64,000 nt of DNA from Cyrtodaria siliqua (Eukaryota; Mollusca; Bivalvia; Adapedonta; Hiatellidae), in contig JAWPHD010000230.1 of the NCBI GenBank assembly GCA_037043455.1, forward strand, positions 372,001 to 436,000. The letters run 5' to 3'. The notes beneath the pieces are model-generated. The model was not told the origin of the DNA. It saw nothing but the letters and a program-made list of their open reading frames with translations, and searched no databases. The position numbers were made by a program, and so were the translations under genes. Shown here piece after piece: positions 12,301 through 22,500 of the stretch (within the stretch, counting starts at the first letter, position 1; every line of letters begins with the position of its first letter).

Positions 12301-14578
12301 GTAGGATTATGCCATTACTTAATGATATTCATGTAAACAGATGTAAGATTATGCCATTAATTACTGATATCCATGTAAACAGATGTAGGATTGTGCCATT
12401 AATTTACTGATATTCATGTAAACAGATGTAAGATTATACCATTTGCTATTACAGAGTGTAATGGGAGACAGCTCACTCACCCCGGCACGTCATAAACGTG
12501 AAACTGTTGATTCCCGGGATAAAAGCACTGCCAGACTCTACCACATGCTGGGTAAGCTGAATATGGGCATGAATTGTTTCTGGCATAAAGTAACTGTTTC
12601 ATATTGCAACAGTAGATAAGAGTACTGCTGCAGGCTCAAAAAAAAAGCAGATTATTCCCAAATGAACGTACAATGTAATTAAAACAATATGACATGAAGA
12701 AAAATCTACATGGTTAAAACGGAGATGCGATCCTGAAAGAAGTACCTTTACTTTGTGGCTATAATATGGAAAACTATTTGGATATGAAACTGTGACCTGT
12801 TTTCCATCATATGGAGATAGCCACCTGTTATATAAATCCAATAGTCCCTTTGATCTAATGCTTATACTGACCTTGCAGCATCCTGGTTGATGTGGTTTCA
12901 GGTCTGGACTGCTCGAATTCAGTCCATATATTTACATTATGTTTGTTCTATCTGTCTTTCATACTTTAATTTTAAATGTAAATACAATGTATATGTGTTA
13001 AAAAAATTGTTTTAACACTGTAATATTAACTGTTGGTACAGCGACATTGCCAACATTGCACGCTTTATTTTTGCAACTTTAGGCAATTAGCAGGAGAATG
13101 TCAAGACATACAAACAAAATAGTTTATTCAAAAGTTCATCAGACAAATTACCTGCACCTTGTTTTTATCTCAGCCCCACTGGGAATTAAAATACAACATG
13201 TAAAGTGTTTTAATTAAGGGCATTGTAATATATAGTACATATTGAGTCATACGGTCAGTTGTTATATATTACAGATGAGTCGGGTGATCAATCGGAGAAG
13301 CAGTTGTTCCTCACTTACTCGTCCCTCATGGAGAACGGTCAGAAATTACAGCAGAGACACGCCGGACTGACCAGTTCTCTTGCCTCCACTAGTCACACTG
13401 GTCATGATAATGTACAGCTATTGTAAGTCTCTGTTGGTCCGTCTGTACATCTTGTCGTCCATCTGTGTCATCTGTCAGTTTCCTCCATCTCTGTCCGTCT
13501 GTCTGTCGTCTGTCTGTCTGTCGTATTGGTTAGTAGTGAGCGCAATACCAACTGCACTACAGGGACACCAAAGCCAGGACACATTTATAGAGTGGTATTG
13601 TACAACAATATATCTTCTTTATAACTTCAGAGAGCGCAATGTGAGAATGTGTGAGGAGCTTGTTTACGCAGGGTCCAGTACCACGAGTGGTCAGCCCCTG
13701 CTGACCCCTCGACCAATACTTGACACCATCATACAACTACGAAACATGCTCAAACAGCTGGAGCAGGGCATTATGGACGTAGTGAAAGACATTGACAGTA
13801 AAAAGAAGGTATGTAGATCTGATACGTGTGGAGATATCGCTAAAATGCCATTAACATACATTTATTAATGTCATTTCATAAATATATTGTTGTCATACAA
13901 AGACGTCATATGTCGCTTCAGTCTTCTCCGAACTACACCGAGAAACTGCCTCGTCGGACAATTCCCACTGCACACAAAAGACCAAGCAATGTTGCATTTT
14001 TATTACACTAGTGTATTATGATACAGTCAAACCAGGACTATTCCATTAAAGCATACATGGCACCCCAGGAACGCACTTTTGCAATTGAACACCCACTCAT
14101 AGATTCAAAATTGAGTTTTAAGAACCAGATTTGCCTTCCTCTAGTCCTGGGTATGTCTGTAATGGATAACCCGTAAAGAGACCACTAAAGGAAGATTAAA
14201 ATTGGTCGTTTAACAAAGGTGGTCTCTTAATAAAGGTGCATTTTAATTTAAAACAGTGTAATCGGGAATGTAATGGTGGTCCCTTAATGCAGGTGGTCTC
14301 TGACAGAGTTGAACTCTTTGAGCAGGTTTGACTATTTATGCCATGGCTTTCTACACTCCCACACTGCAAGTTATGTGATAAGACATAAAACTACCCTGTT
14401 ACTATTATGGTATGGTTTTCTTTACTTGAAGCTGCTGAAGAACGACACATTACTGGCCCGAGAGAGAAAACTGTTCACTTACTTCTTCACAAACCCCGGC
14501 AAACTTCACCAGACATTCGAGGAAATCTCATCGCGGCTTCAGGCACAGAAACACATGGATCAAACCGAACAGAGATAG
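307..14578 (+). CDS. HAUS3: HAUS augmin-like complex subunit 3, 3' portion (9 exons)
   Basis: Subunit of the eight-protein augmin complex, which recruits gamma-tubulin rings to spindle microtubules for branching nucleation; HAUS3 is a coiled-coil partner in the HAUS1/3/4/5 subcomplex. Exons read from the sequence: 307-540, 1472-1614, 9688-9822, 10453-10636, 11279-11431, 12455-12551, 13275-13422, 13631-13808, 14432-14578. All have AG/GT borders and phases that join to 473 codons including TAG. Family-like stretches are MFLSQ followed by LTAYTRKQFFQGI (exons 1-2), LKLARQDYFTSNQDKVINELI (split by the 10636/11279 junction) and the C-terminal KLFTYFF. Human HAUS3 is about 600 residues, and the first exon here aligns near its residue 180, so the N-terminus lies left of the window; the ATG at 307 is not the start. 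The acceptor at 10451-10452 is preferred over one at 10394-10395 because it keeps the coiled coil without an extra hydrophobic segment. No canonical AATAAA was seen soon after the stop. Confidence 0.93.
541..1471 (+). other. HAUS3 intron with one short decayed MITE copy
   Basis: Intron bounded by GTTTGATA at 541 and an AG at 1470-1471. It is AT-rich and non-coding. The only structured segment is 994-1141, described separately. Confidence 0.75.
994..1141. mobile_element. Short decayed relative of the MITE at 49378-50049
   Basis: The left side reads AAAATTCCACTC then a GCTCGCCATGACGAGTG palindrome, matching the left end of the 49378 element (AAAATTCCACTC, GCTCGCCATGGCGAGTG). The right side ends in GGGTAATTTTACAT, resembling that element's AATTTTACACCCC end. 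The terminal CAGGGG is lost, so this looks like an old internally deleted copy. Confidence 0.45.
1622..2380. repeat. Interspersed repeat region in HAUS3 intron
   Basis: Begins with GTCAAACCTGCTTAGGAGAC followed by GAGACCACC-type repeats and closes near CAGGTCTGACTGTAC, an inverted relative of the opening. Within it, 2085-2340 is a copy of a repeat also found at 45930-46190 and, in reverse and SINE-interrupted, at 40965-41460. Shared landmarks are GGCTTTAACCAGCCAGGCC and AAACGGTTTTGTAGTG. Confidence 0.6.
2527..2559 (+). repeat. Poly-C tract
   Basis: 24 consecutive C, one A, then 8 C. The complementary strand is a long G run that could form a G-quadruplex. Length is likely unstable in the population and in assembly. 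Confidence 0.95.
3368..5044 (-). mobile_element. hAT-type DNA transposon remnant, 5-bp target duplication
   Basis: Perfect 16-bp terminal inverted repeats: CAGGGTTCTCCACAGG at 3368-3383 and its complement at 5029-5044. They are flanked by ATTTA at 3363-3367 and 5045-5049. Subterminal CAAGCATAGTGG and CCGCTATGCTTA are also inverted relatives. The interior holds a decayed hAT transposase C-terminus on the minus strand. hAT elements usually make 8-bp duplications; a 5-bp duplication fits the group Repbase calls hAT5 (assignment from memory). Confidence 0.85.
3975..4284 (-). pseudogene. hAT transposase C-terminal (dimerisation) fragment, degraded
   Basis: Reading the minus strand from 4284, after a TTCAG acceptor-like site, gives a frame containing ARHFNQDEDSMMIEWRQV and then HPNLYNIAAVGLLLPTSTAD. 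This is the PxL..A..LLxxPxSTAD signature of the hAT dimerisation domain. It runs into a TGA at 4123-4125 where family members continue with an ERxFS-type motif. After a frameshift, a second frame reads RVLNALLAVTMQGPPP, resembling the usual end of these transposases. No DDE catalytic region or BED zinc finger was recognised in 4290-5028, so the element cannot mobilise itself. Confidence 0.75.
5299..6155. mobile_element. CAGGG-ended MITE in HAUS3 intron
   Basis: 17-bp perfect inverted ends: CAGGGATGGAAACTAAC at 5299-5315 and its complement at 6139-6155. Flanks are GGTTAAC at 5292-5298 and 6156-6162. Because GGTTAACC is palindromic the duplication can be read as 7 bp, or as GTTAA (5 bp) with one extra C on each end. 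Subterminal GGTTGCCCGTT occurs near both ends, and GGGCGAGT/GGGCGACT motifs recur inside. The small open frame from 5191 runs across the left boundary and is not a gene. Confidence 0.82.
6163..7410 (+). other. HAUS3 intron, AT-rich, one G-rich tract
   Basis: Non-coding on both strands as far as I can read. The only notable piece is the G tract at 6535-6556; the rest is AT-rich with A and T runs. Confidence 0.6.
6535..6556 (+). repeat. G-rich tract, potential G-quadruplex
   Basis: Three successive G runs of six to seven bases separated by single T residues. Long runs can be split to supply four G-tracts. It lies inside an intron on the coding strand. Confidence 0.8.
7415..8205. repeat. Four-copy ~200-bp tandem repeat
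   Basis: The motif AAAAAGTGTACCACTACAT followed by CAATCATATTTCTCGACAGC recurs at about 7424, 7612, 7821 and, more diverged, 8022. Each unit then has a GAGGAATTAACTAAA-type stretch and a TCGGCCATGTATGGCCG-like palindrome. The unit is about 188-209 bp. The short open frames at 7945-8212 are repeat sequence. Confidence 0.85.
8210..9687 (+). other. HAUS3 intron, no gene seen
   Basis: AT-rich intron up to the acceptor at 9686-9687. Contains the hairpin at 9023-9060 and a two-copy TTTATCCAACTCGTTTATTA repeat around 9396-9440. The 73-codon frame at 8360-8581 has a hydrophobic stretch but no splice or family support. Confidence 0.6.
9023..9060. repeat. Perfect 13-bp inverted repeat (hairpin)
   Basis: AATCTGGCTAAAG at 9023-9035 and its complement at 9048-9060, loop 12 bases. 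Extra TCTGGCTAAAG (9005-9015) and TTTGGCTAAAGG (9059-9070) copies flank it, so the motif is locally repeated in both orientations. Confidence 0.8.
11459..12440. repeat. 42-bp intronic minisatellite, about 23 copies
   Basis: The unit contains ATTATGCCATTAATTACTGA followed by TATCCATGTAAACAGATGTAAG, 42 bp in most copies. The first and last copies are more diverged and 12145-12300 has partial units. It occupies almost the whole HAUS3 intron between the exons ending at 11431 and starting at 12455. Because 42 is divisible by three, both strands stay open (14-residue repeat), which yields spurious reading frames. Confidence 0.95.
12552..13274 (+). other. HAUS3 intron, nothing recognised
   Basis: Bounded by GTAAGC at 12552 and TTACAG at 13274. 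No gene or clear repeat seen. Confidence 0.6.
14026..14333. mobile_element. Short TIR repeat in last HAUS3 intron
   Basis: Opens with CAGTCAAACC and closes with GGTTTGACT, inverted ends about 300 bp apart. Inside are imperfect tandem copies of GGTGGTCTCTTAATAAAGGT-type sequence. The same CAAACCTGC/GAGACCACC theme opens the repeat at 1622, so both belong to one dispersed family. The last HAUS3 exon starts 99 bp downstream. Confidence 0.55.
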
Positions 14579-15310
14579 CACGAGTCCTAAGTGACTGTTA
14601 TGTACAACAAAACACTGCTGTAACCTCATTGCTGTATATAGCATATATGTTTATAGCAATTTATGTCTGACAGCTGCAAACCTCGGTAGCTGTTGTTCAG
14701 TGGATCAGGCCTTGCGCTTTAGAGCTGCAGACCCATGCCTTGTGTGGATTCGAGCCAAGAGTAGAATCTCGGCAATACATGTTGTAGAACACTACTCTCA
14801 AAAAGAGATATTGATATAGGAACTTTCTTTAATAGATCTGCTTGCCTTGTAGTTGTTTTTCAATGAAATTTATATTGATCCGGCGTTCAAGATGTCCACC
14901 AGTGGCCATCTTTATTTACATAGACATAAAGGAAAGTCATTTGATTTCTTCGAGTTTACCTGAATCTTCACGAAACCTCTGAAAAAATATTGCCGGAGGT
15001 GTCTAGTTTGTTTAAATGGTGTTGCACTCTTAACAGCAATTATAAAATACTGCTCGTTATCAACAGGAATGGTCTGAGACGAGCGTTCATAAATGTTCCA
15101 CCTCTCAATCTCTGAAACTTGACAGTTCAGATGTAATCAAATACAGTTGTATTTTAACAGTATAGTGCTTGGAGGCCTTAGACCTCTTGTTTTCAGCCCG
15201 TGTTTAGTTAAGTTAATTGATGTTACAGTTTGAGAGAAAATATTTTCATCACCATCAGTGTATCATTTTAACACCAATGGTCCATCAGATATTTCTCCGA
15301 CTGCTGCTAT
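14579..15310. other. HAUS3 downstream region, no gene seen
   Basis: 3' flank with likely UTR followed by non-coding sequence. No canonical AATAAA within several hundred bases of the stop. Short open frames here have no family similarity I recognise. Confidence 0.5.
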
Positions 15311-16460
15311 TAAATAATTGAATTTAGTTTTATGGTGCTCCAACACATGAAAGGTTATATGGCACCTAACAATAATGAACATGCCAGGCTCATCCTTCAT
15401 TTACATCAAGATAAAATATGAAGAATGGGCCTAGAACCTTCTAACCTGCAGAACTGTAGAGTTGCTGCAAATTCTATAGTAGACACTCCATTTACGATGG
15501 ACCCACATTTCCATGTTTGCATATGCGGTGTCAGGATGAAAATCTTGAATGAGCATGATAAAAAATTACAAAATGAACATGAAGGGTGGGTAGGGGGATC
15601 TTACCCCTCTGCCTCTAGTGGGATTTGCAGTGGTTGTATTCTACCCCGGCAGCCACACGGGGCTGCTGTTAAATATAAACGTTCAGTCGGTAACAACAAG
15701 ATGTTCTAATGAATTTCAGATATTGCCAATTCAGATATTGACGAGATTATAGTATTTATTTTAGTATGGTGCATTCTTGTCATTTGTTTACATATAAAGA
15801 AATCTTTAAAATACTTGTAGTTCTTGTCTGTTCCTACATCACTGCTCTGTAGAATTGAATTGAATTGGATTTTATAGTCGCACCAACAGCTAAGGTCATA
15901 TGGCGACTTTCAAGCTTTCACTGGTGGAGGAAGACCCCAGGTGCCCCTCCGGGCAATTTTCGTGCACGGGCGGGCACCTGGGTAGAACCATCGACGTTCC
16001 GCAAGCCAGCTGGATAGCTTCCTCACATAAAGATTCCTAGGCCCCTGAGGGATCGAACCTACAGCGGTGAGGGGCAAGTGATTGCAAGTCAGAGACACTA
16101 ACCACTCGGCTGAGGACTTGTTTGTTGTATCCTTTACTATTGCTTGGGGCGCTTGGTTCAGTCAAAGGTTTTTCAGCAATGAGTAATTTCAATAATACGT
16201 ACATAAATTATGTATCATTGGAACTGGCATTTTTAGTGGTAAATAAAAATACCTTGGTTTTGAAAATCAGTTAAGAAATAAATATTTTACAGCCAATTGA
16301 TTTGGCTTTTCTCATGTAAACTCCTGGGACAGCAGAAAATTAAGAAATCTAAAATAACTTCATTCAGCCTCAATAGTTTGCTATAAAACTGCTATAAAAC
16401 TGTTAGGATGTCTTAATTTGTTTATCCAACACATTAAAACCACTTTTAGATAATAAAAAA
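15311..16460 (-). repeat. ~1-kb interspersed repeat, copy 1, interrupted by a SINE
   Basis: Matches 34491-35245. Shared landmarks: AGGTTATATGGCACC, CATTTACATCAAGATAAAAT, GGGCCTAGAACCTTCTAA, and further on AATACGTACATAAATTATGT and TTTTTAGTGGTAAATAAAAA. The part from 15850 to 16125 is a separate minus-strand SINE absent from the second copy. The first ~350 bp also match 36984-37393. The 94-codon frame at 15425 is repeat sequence. Confidence 0.8.
15850..16125 (-). mobile_element. tRNA-derived SINE (tRNA-Ser/Leu-like head), minus strand
   Basis: On the minus strand the head reads GCCGAGTGGTTAG (box A) and GGTTCGATCCC (box B) with the long variable arm of type II tRNAs. The body contains CATAAAGATTCCTAGGCCCC in the displayed orientation. 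The tail ends in an ATTCAATTCAATTC repeat at the low-coordinate side. It is nearly identical to the plus copy at 41150-41408. Target duplications are unclear for this copy. Confidence 0.85.
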
Positions 16461-16858
16461 AATAGGCCCATTGGGCCAAGAGGGCCTGTGGATGCTCTAC
16501 TGGCTAAAGGTAAAGTTTATGTATAAGGGGCCATAACTCTTTCAAAATCATTCAACCGGAACATGACGATGATATATGCAACTAGGCTTGGTACTGATCA
16601 TCCCTGCCAAGTTTCGTTGAAATCCAGCCAGAGGTTGACCTGCCAAGTTTCGTTGAAATCCAGCCAGAAGTTTCGTTGAAATCCAGCCAGAGGTTGACCT
16701 GCCAAGTTTCGTTGAAATCCAGCCAGAGCTGGATTTCAACGAAACTTGGCAGGGCTAGCTGGATTTCAACGAAACTTGGCAGGTAAACCTCTGGCTGGAT
16801 TTCAACGAAACTTGGCAGGGATGAACCATTCAGGACTGCTAGTATGTACAAAGTTAGT
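16461..16858 (+). repeat. Box-repeat family A, left part, with inverted inner array
   Basis: Starts with GGCCAAGAGGGCCTGTGG and CTCTACTGGCTAA, the head of family A (compare 51609 and 51843), followed by GGCCATAACTC and AAGTTTCGTTGAAATCC boxes. From 16612 to 16820 the AAGTTTCGTTGAAATCCAGC box is reiterated four times forward and then three times in reverse. The element is then split by the LINE fragment. Confidence 0.8.
16698..16753. repeat. 26-bp perfect palindrome with 4-base loop
   Basis: Arm 16698-16723 is exactly complementary to 16728-16753; the loop is CAGA. It is the junction where the family A box array switches from forward to reverse copies. Confidence 0.95.
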
Positions 16859-18333
16859 GGCCTAAATACAAATACAAATACATGGCATTTATATAGCGCA
16901 AAAATTATAAAATATTCTATTGCGCTTCACAATTACATAACACACATTTACCGGTAGTTAAAAAGAATAAACATTTTACACATGTACATGTATATGATAC
17001 TACATAATTATATACACACATTAAACATATACATTCAAAAATATAAACAGGATTCTAGAACTTAAGATTTAGACCTATATATATATATATCAATGCTGTT
17101 TTATATCATTGCAGATATTTTGTATTTAACAAGAGCACAGTCATGTTCATGAAACTGACTATACAAATGTGTTTTCAGTTTTGATCTAAAGCTGGCTTCA
17201 GACTGAATGGCTTTCAGATAACTACCGGTAGGTAGATCGTTCCACCATTTGGGACCAACGACGGCCAGAGATCTGTCTGCTAGTTTTGTTCGCCGTCTAG
17301 GGATGTTGAAGTTAGTGTCACTTTGTGATCGCAGTCTGTACCGTCCTCGAATAGGTACAAACATTTCCCTCAGATATACTGGAGCTGTACCATTGATGAC
17401 ACGGAAGACTATTACTAGGACTTTGAACATGACTCTAGCTTCAACTGGAAGCCAGTGTAATTGTTTCAGAAGTTCAGCACTTGGTTGTTCATAGGAAGCA
17501 TTCATAACTACTCTAGCGGCATGATTTTGGACTCGCTGTAGTTTGTTGATTTGGTAGGCTGGAATTTCAGTAAATAGACCGTTGCAGAAGTCAATGTGGG
17601 AATGAACCAATCCATGCACTAATGATTCAGTTGACTTTTGTGTGAGATGTTTACGTATAGCTCTAAGATTTCGTAACTGCACATGAGCGATCTGACACTT
17701 TTTCTGGATGTGATGTTCAAAGTTGAGTGTATTGGTCATGATTACACCCAGGTCTCTGACATGATCGACGCATTTTACATCGCACCCACCAACGTTTACA
17801 CTTGTGATGTTCAATTTCGCTAACTGTTGTCTGGTTCCATATATAATTATTTCAGTTTTAGACTGATTCATTTTCAGTTTGAAGGATGTCGTCCATTTTA
17901 TGATGTCATTGAGGCAACTGTCAAGTTGTTGGAAAACAGTAGTCTCATTTTGAGAATTACCCGCTTGAATTCTGAACGCAATCTTGTGGTCATCCGCGTA
18001 TCCATAGAGATCGGCTGGATATTTCTGCACCACTCGGTTGAGAGCCGATATATATAGGGTAAAGATCACCGGTCTGGCACAAGAACCCTGCGGAACACCG
18101 AACCTCAGTGGCTCAGTGTCGGATGCTGACTGTTCGACTAAGACTTTCATTGTTCTGTTCGTGAGATAAGATTCGATTCATTTCAAGGGAGTGCTTTGAA
18201 TACCAAATTCATCTTGAATGATTTGAATCAGTATCGGGATATCAATGGTATCGAACGCTGCACTCAAGTCGACCATGACCACGATTGTAACTTGACTTTT
18301 ATCTATGGTTTCCAAAAGATCATTATACATTTT
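16859..18333 (-). pseudogene. Non-LTR retrotransposon fragment with broken reverse transcriptase
   Basis: The minus-strand frame from 18333 opens inside the reverse transcriptase with LLETIDKSQVT and motif A (DLSAAFDTID). It meets an in-frame TGA at 18178-18180 where the family normally has Trp before an ESYLxNR stretch, then runs open from 18150 to the stop at 17101-17103. Visible motifs are FGVPQGS and YADD (catalytic motif C), then the post-RT region with NHAARVV and HWLPVEAR and a KWWNDLP motif. This C-terminus is typical of Jockey/CR1-like LINEs. The endonuclease and N-terminal RT are missing, so it is 5'-truncated. The minus-strand 3' end at 16860-16882 is a short TATTTG repeat, a usual LINE tail. 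It inserted into box-repeat family A sequence. Confidence 0.88.
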
Positions 18334-18765
18334 GACCTTGAATGGGTCATAACTCTGTCAAAATTCCTTCAATTGGAACAAGACAATGAAATGCGCATAA
18401 GGCTTTGTACTAATCATCCCTGCCAAGATTCGTTGACATCCGGCCAGGGGATCAGGAGAATTAGTTGGGACAAAGTTTGTGCATTAAAACCTTAAAAGGG
18501 CCAAATATCGTTCAACCAGAACACGGCAATGACATGTGCAACTAGGCTAGGCTTGGTACTGATCATCCCCGCCAAGATTCGTTGAAATCCGGCAAGGAGT
18601 TCATAAGAGACTATTTTGGACAAAGTTTGTGTAGTAAAACATTTAAAGGGCCATAACTCTGCCAAAAATCATTCAACCGGAATATGGTGATGATATGCAC
18701 AACTAGGCTTGATGCTGATCATCCTTGTCAAGTTTCGTTGAAATCCTGCCAGGGGTTCAGAACAA
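18334..18765 (+). repeat. Box-repeat family A, right part
   Basis: Resumes with GGGTCATAACTCTGTCAAAA, GATCATCCCTGCCAAG and TTCGTTGAAATCCGG boxes at ~150-bp spacing. These are the same boxes as 16461-16858, showing that the LINE fragment divides one array. Confidence 0.75.
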
Positions 18766-19540
18766 GAGGTCAATGACCTTGAATCTCTACTGATTGATTT
18801 TGATTTCAGGAAGTAGTCGCTACAGACTTGTTTTTTGAAAAATTATTTTTAACCGTGGCGGCCATCATGAATTTCCGGCCAACTTGAAATTTTGCTAGGA
18901 TCAATAAGACATCAAGAGCAACATTCCTGTGAAGTTTCATGAAAATCCGTCGAGTAGTTTCAGAGGAGTTGTCGCTACAAGTTTTAATGATATAACTCTA
19001 TGTAAACAAAGATGGCCGCTGACAGCCATGTTTAACGTCGAATCAAAATAATGTTTGACTCTGATAACCGTCATGTCATGCTGATCATTTTACAAAAAGT
19101 CCCATATCAATATCACTTATAGTTTCAAGACGTAGTCGCTACAAACTTCTTTTTTAAAAATCTATTTTTAGCCGTGGCGGCAATCTTGAATTTCCGGCCA
19201 ACCTGAAATTTTGCTAGGATCAATTAGACATCAAGAGTAACATTCCTGTAAAGTTTCATGAAAATCCGTCGAGTAGTTTCAGAGGAGTAGTCGCTACAAG
19301 TTTTCATTATATAACTCTATGTAAACAAAGATGGCCGCTGGCAGCCATGTTTAACGTCGCTACAAACTTGTTTTTTAAAAACCTATTTTTAGATCTGGCG
19401 GCCATCTTGGATTTTACATCAACATGAATTTTTGCTAGGATCAACTAGACTTCATGGGCAACATTTCTGTAAAGTTTCATGAAAATCCATTCAGTAGTTT
19501 CAGAGGAGTAGTCGCTACAAAAAAAAGTTTACGGACAGAC
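18762..19540 (+). repeat. Box-repeat family B, copy 1 (abuts satellite)
   Basis: Head is CAAGAGGTCAATGACCTTGA and CTCTACTGATTGATTTT. Repeated boxes include GTAGTCGCTACAA, GGCGGCCATCTTGAATTTCC, TTTTGCTAGGATCAA, AAGTTTCATGAAAATCCGTC and AAAGATGGCCGC. The last box (19378-19520, with GGATTTTACATCAACATGAA) is the terminal variant also seen at 32420-32570 and 58140-58290. After GTTTACGGACAGACGG the normal end is missing and the satellite begins. Confidence 0.85.
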
Positions 19541-19592
19541 GGGGGAGGTAACTCAGTTTTTTCAGGGGAGGTAACTTGATTTTTATAAGGAA
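19541..19592. repeat. Head-to-head inverted units at satellite left edge
   Basis: The first units read GGGGAGGTAACTCAGTTTTT and CAGGGGAGGTAACTTGA, the exact complement orientation of the remaining array (GAGTTACCTCCCCTGAAAAA). Orientation flips after TTTTTATAAGG at about 19590 and stays constant to the right end. Confidence 0.92.
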
Positions 19593-22500
19593 AAAAAGAG
19601 TTGTTTCCCTTGAAAAATCGAGTTGCTTCCCCTGAAAAAAACTGAGTTACCTCCCCTGAAAAAAAAGAGTTGTTTCCCTTGAAAAATTAGTAACCTCCCC
19701 TGAAAAAAAATAGTTATTTACCTTGAAAAAACTGAGTTACCTCCCCTGAAAGAAAGAGTTGTTTCCCTTGAAAAAACGGAGTTGCCTCCCCTGAAAAAAA
19801 AGAGTTGCTTCCCTTGAAAAATCGAGTTACTTCCCCTTAAAAAACTCAGTTACCTCCCCTGAAAAAAAGAGTTGTTTCCCTTGAAAAAATCAAGTTACCT
19901 CCCCTGAAAAAAACTGAGTTACCTCCCCTGAAAAAAAGAGTTTTTTCCCTTGAAAAAATCAAGTTACCTCCCCTGAAAAAAACTGAGTTACCTCCCCTGA
20001 AAAAAAGAACAGTTGTTTCCCTTGAAAAAATCGAGTTACCTCCCCTGAAAAAAACTGAGTTACCTCCCCTGAAAAAAAGAAGAGTTGTTTCCTTTGAAAA
20101 ATTACAGTTACCTCCCCTGAAAAAAAGAAGAGTTGTTTCCTTTGAAAAATTACAGTTACCTCCCCTGAAAAAAAAGAGTTACTTCCCTTGAAAAAATCGA
20201 GTTACCTCCCCTGAAAAATTACAGTTACCTCCCCTGAAAAAAAGAGTTATTTCCCTTGAAAACATCGAGTTACCTCCCCTGAAAAAAAGAGTTATTTCCC
20301 TTGAAAACATCGAGTTACTTCCCCTGAAAAAAACGGAATTACCTCCCCTGAAAAAAAAGAGTTGCTTCCCTTGAAAAAATCGAGTTACCTCCCCTGAAAA
20401 AAACCTCAGTTACCTCCCTTGAAAAATCGAGTTACTTCCCCTGAAAAAACCTCAGTTACCTCCCCTGAAAAAAAAGAGTTGTTTCCCTTGAAAAAATCAA
20501 GTTACCTCCCCTGAAAAAAAAGAGTTGTTTCCCTTGAAAAATCGAGTTACTTCCCCTGAAAAAAACTGAGTTACCTCCCCTGAAAAAAAAGAGTTGTTTC
20601 CCTTGAAAAATTACAGTTACCTCCCCTGAAAAAAGAGCTATTTCCCCTGAAAAAAACGGAGTTTACCTCCCCTGAAAAAAAAGAGTTGCTTCCCTTGAAA
20701 AAATCGAATTACCTCCCCTGAAAAAAACAGAGTTACTTCCCTTGAAAAATCGAGTTACTTCCCCTGAAAAAAACAGAGTTACTTCCCTTGAAAAATCGAG
20801 TTACTTCCCCTGAAAAATTACAGTTACCTCCCCTGAAAAAAGAGTTATTTCCCTTGAAAAAATCGAGTTACCTCCCCTGAAAAAAAAGAGTTATTTCCCC
20901 TGAAAAAAACGGAATTACCTCCCCTGAAAAAAAAAGAGTTATTTCCCCTGAAAAAAACGGAATTACCTCCCCTGAAAAAAAAGAGTTGCTTCCCTTGAAA
21001 AAATCGAGTTACCTCCCGTGAAAAAAACCTCAGTTACCTCCCTTGAAAAATCGAGTTACTTCCCCTGAAAAAACCTCAGTTACCTCCCCTGAAAAAAAGA
21101 GTTGTTTCCCTTGAAAAAATCAAGTTACCTCCCCTGAAAAAAACTGAGTTACCTCCTCTGAAAAAAAGAAGAGTTGTTTCCCTTGAAAAATTACAGTTAC
21201 CTCCCCTGAAAAAAAGAGTTATTTCCCTTGAAAAAATCGAGTTACCTCCCCTGAAAAAAAAGAGTTGTTTCCCTTGAAAAATCGAGTTACTTCCCCTGAA
21301 AAAAACTGAGTTACCTCCCCTGAAAAAAAAAGAGTTGTTTCCCTTGAAAAATTACAGTTACCTCCCCTGAAAAAAAAGAGCTATTTCCCCTGAAAAAAAC
21401 GGAGTTACCTCCCCTGAAAAAAAAGAGTTGCTTCCCTTGAAAAAATCGAGTTACTTCCCCTGAAAAAAACAGAGTTACTTCCCTTGAAAAATCGAGTTAA
21501 CTTCCCCTGAAAAATTACAGTTACCTCCCCTGAAAAAAAGAGTTATTTCCCTTGAAAAAATCGAGTTACCTCCCCTGAAAAAAACTGAGTTACCTCCCCT
21601 GAAAAAAAGAGAGTTGTTTCCCTTGAAAAATTACAGTTACCTCCCCTGAAAAAAAAAGAGTTATTTCCCTTGAAAAAATCGAGTTACCTCCCCTGAAAAA
21701 AACTGAGTTACCTCCCCTGAAAAAAAAGAGTTGTTTCCCTTGAAAAATCGAGTTACTTCCCCTGAAAAAAACTGAGTTACCTCCCCTGAAAAAAAAAGAG
21801 TTGTTTCCCTTGAAAAAATCGAGTTACCTCCCCTGAAAAAAACTGAGTTACCTCCCCTGATAAAAAAGAGTTGTTTCCCTTGAAAAATTACAGTTACCTC
21901 CCCTGAAAAAAAAGAGAGTTATTTCCCTTGAAAAAATCGAGTTACCTCCCCTGAAAAAAACTGAGTTACCTCCCCTGAAAAAAAAGAGTTGTTTCCCTTG
22001 AAAAATTACAGTGACCTCCCTTGAAAAAAAAGAGAGTTATTTCCCTTGAAAAAATCGAGTTACCTCCCCTGAAAAAAAAGAGAGTTGTTTCCCTTGAAAA
22101 AATCGAGTTACCTCCCCTGAAAAAAACTGAGTTACCTCCCCTGAAAAAAAAGAGTTGTTTCCCTTGAAAAATCGAGTTACTTCCCCTGAAAAAAACTGAG
22201 TTACCTCCCCTGAAAAAAAAAGAGTTGTTTCCCTTGAAAAAATCGAGTTACCTCCCCTGTAAAAAAATGAGTTACCTCCCCTGATAAAAAAGAGTTGTTT
22301 CCCTTGAAAAATTACAGTTACCTCCCCTGAAAAAAAAGAGAGTTATTTCCCTTGAAAAAATCGAGTTACCTCCCTTGAAAAAAACTGAGTTACCTCCCCT
22401 AAAAAAAAGAGAGTTGTTTCCCTTGAAAAATTACAGTTATCTCCCCTGAAAAAAAAGAGTTATTTCCCCTGAAAAAAACTGAGTTACCTCCCCTGAAAAA

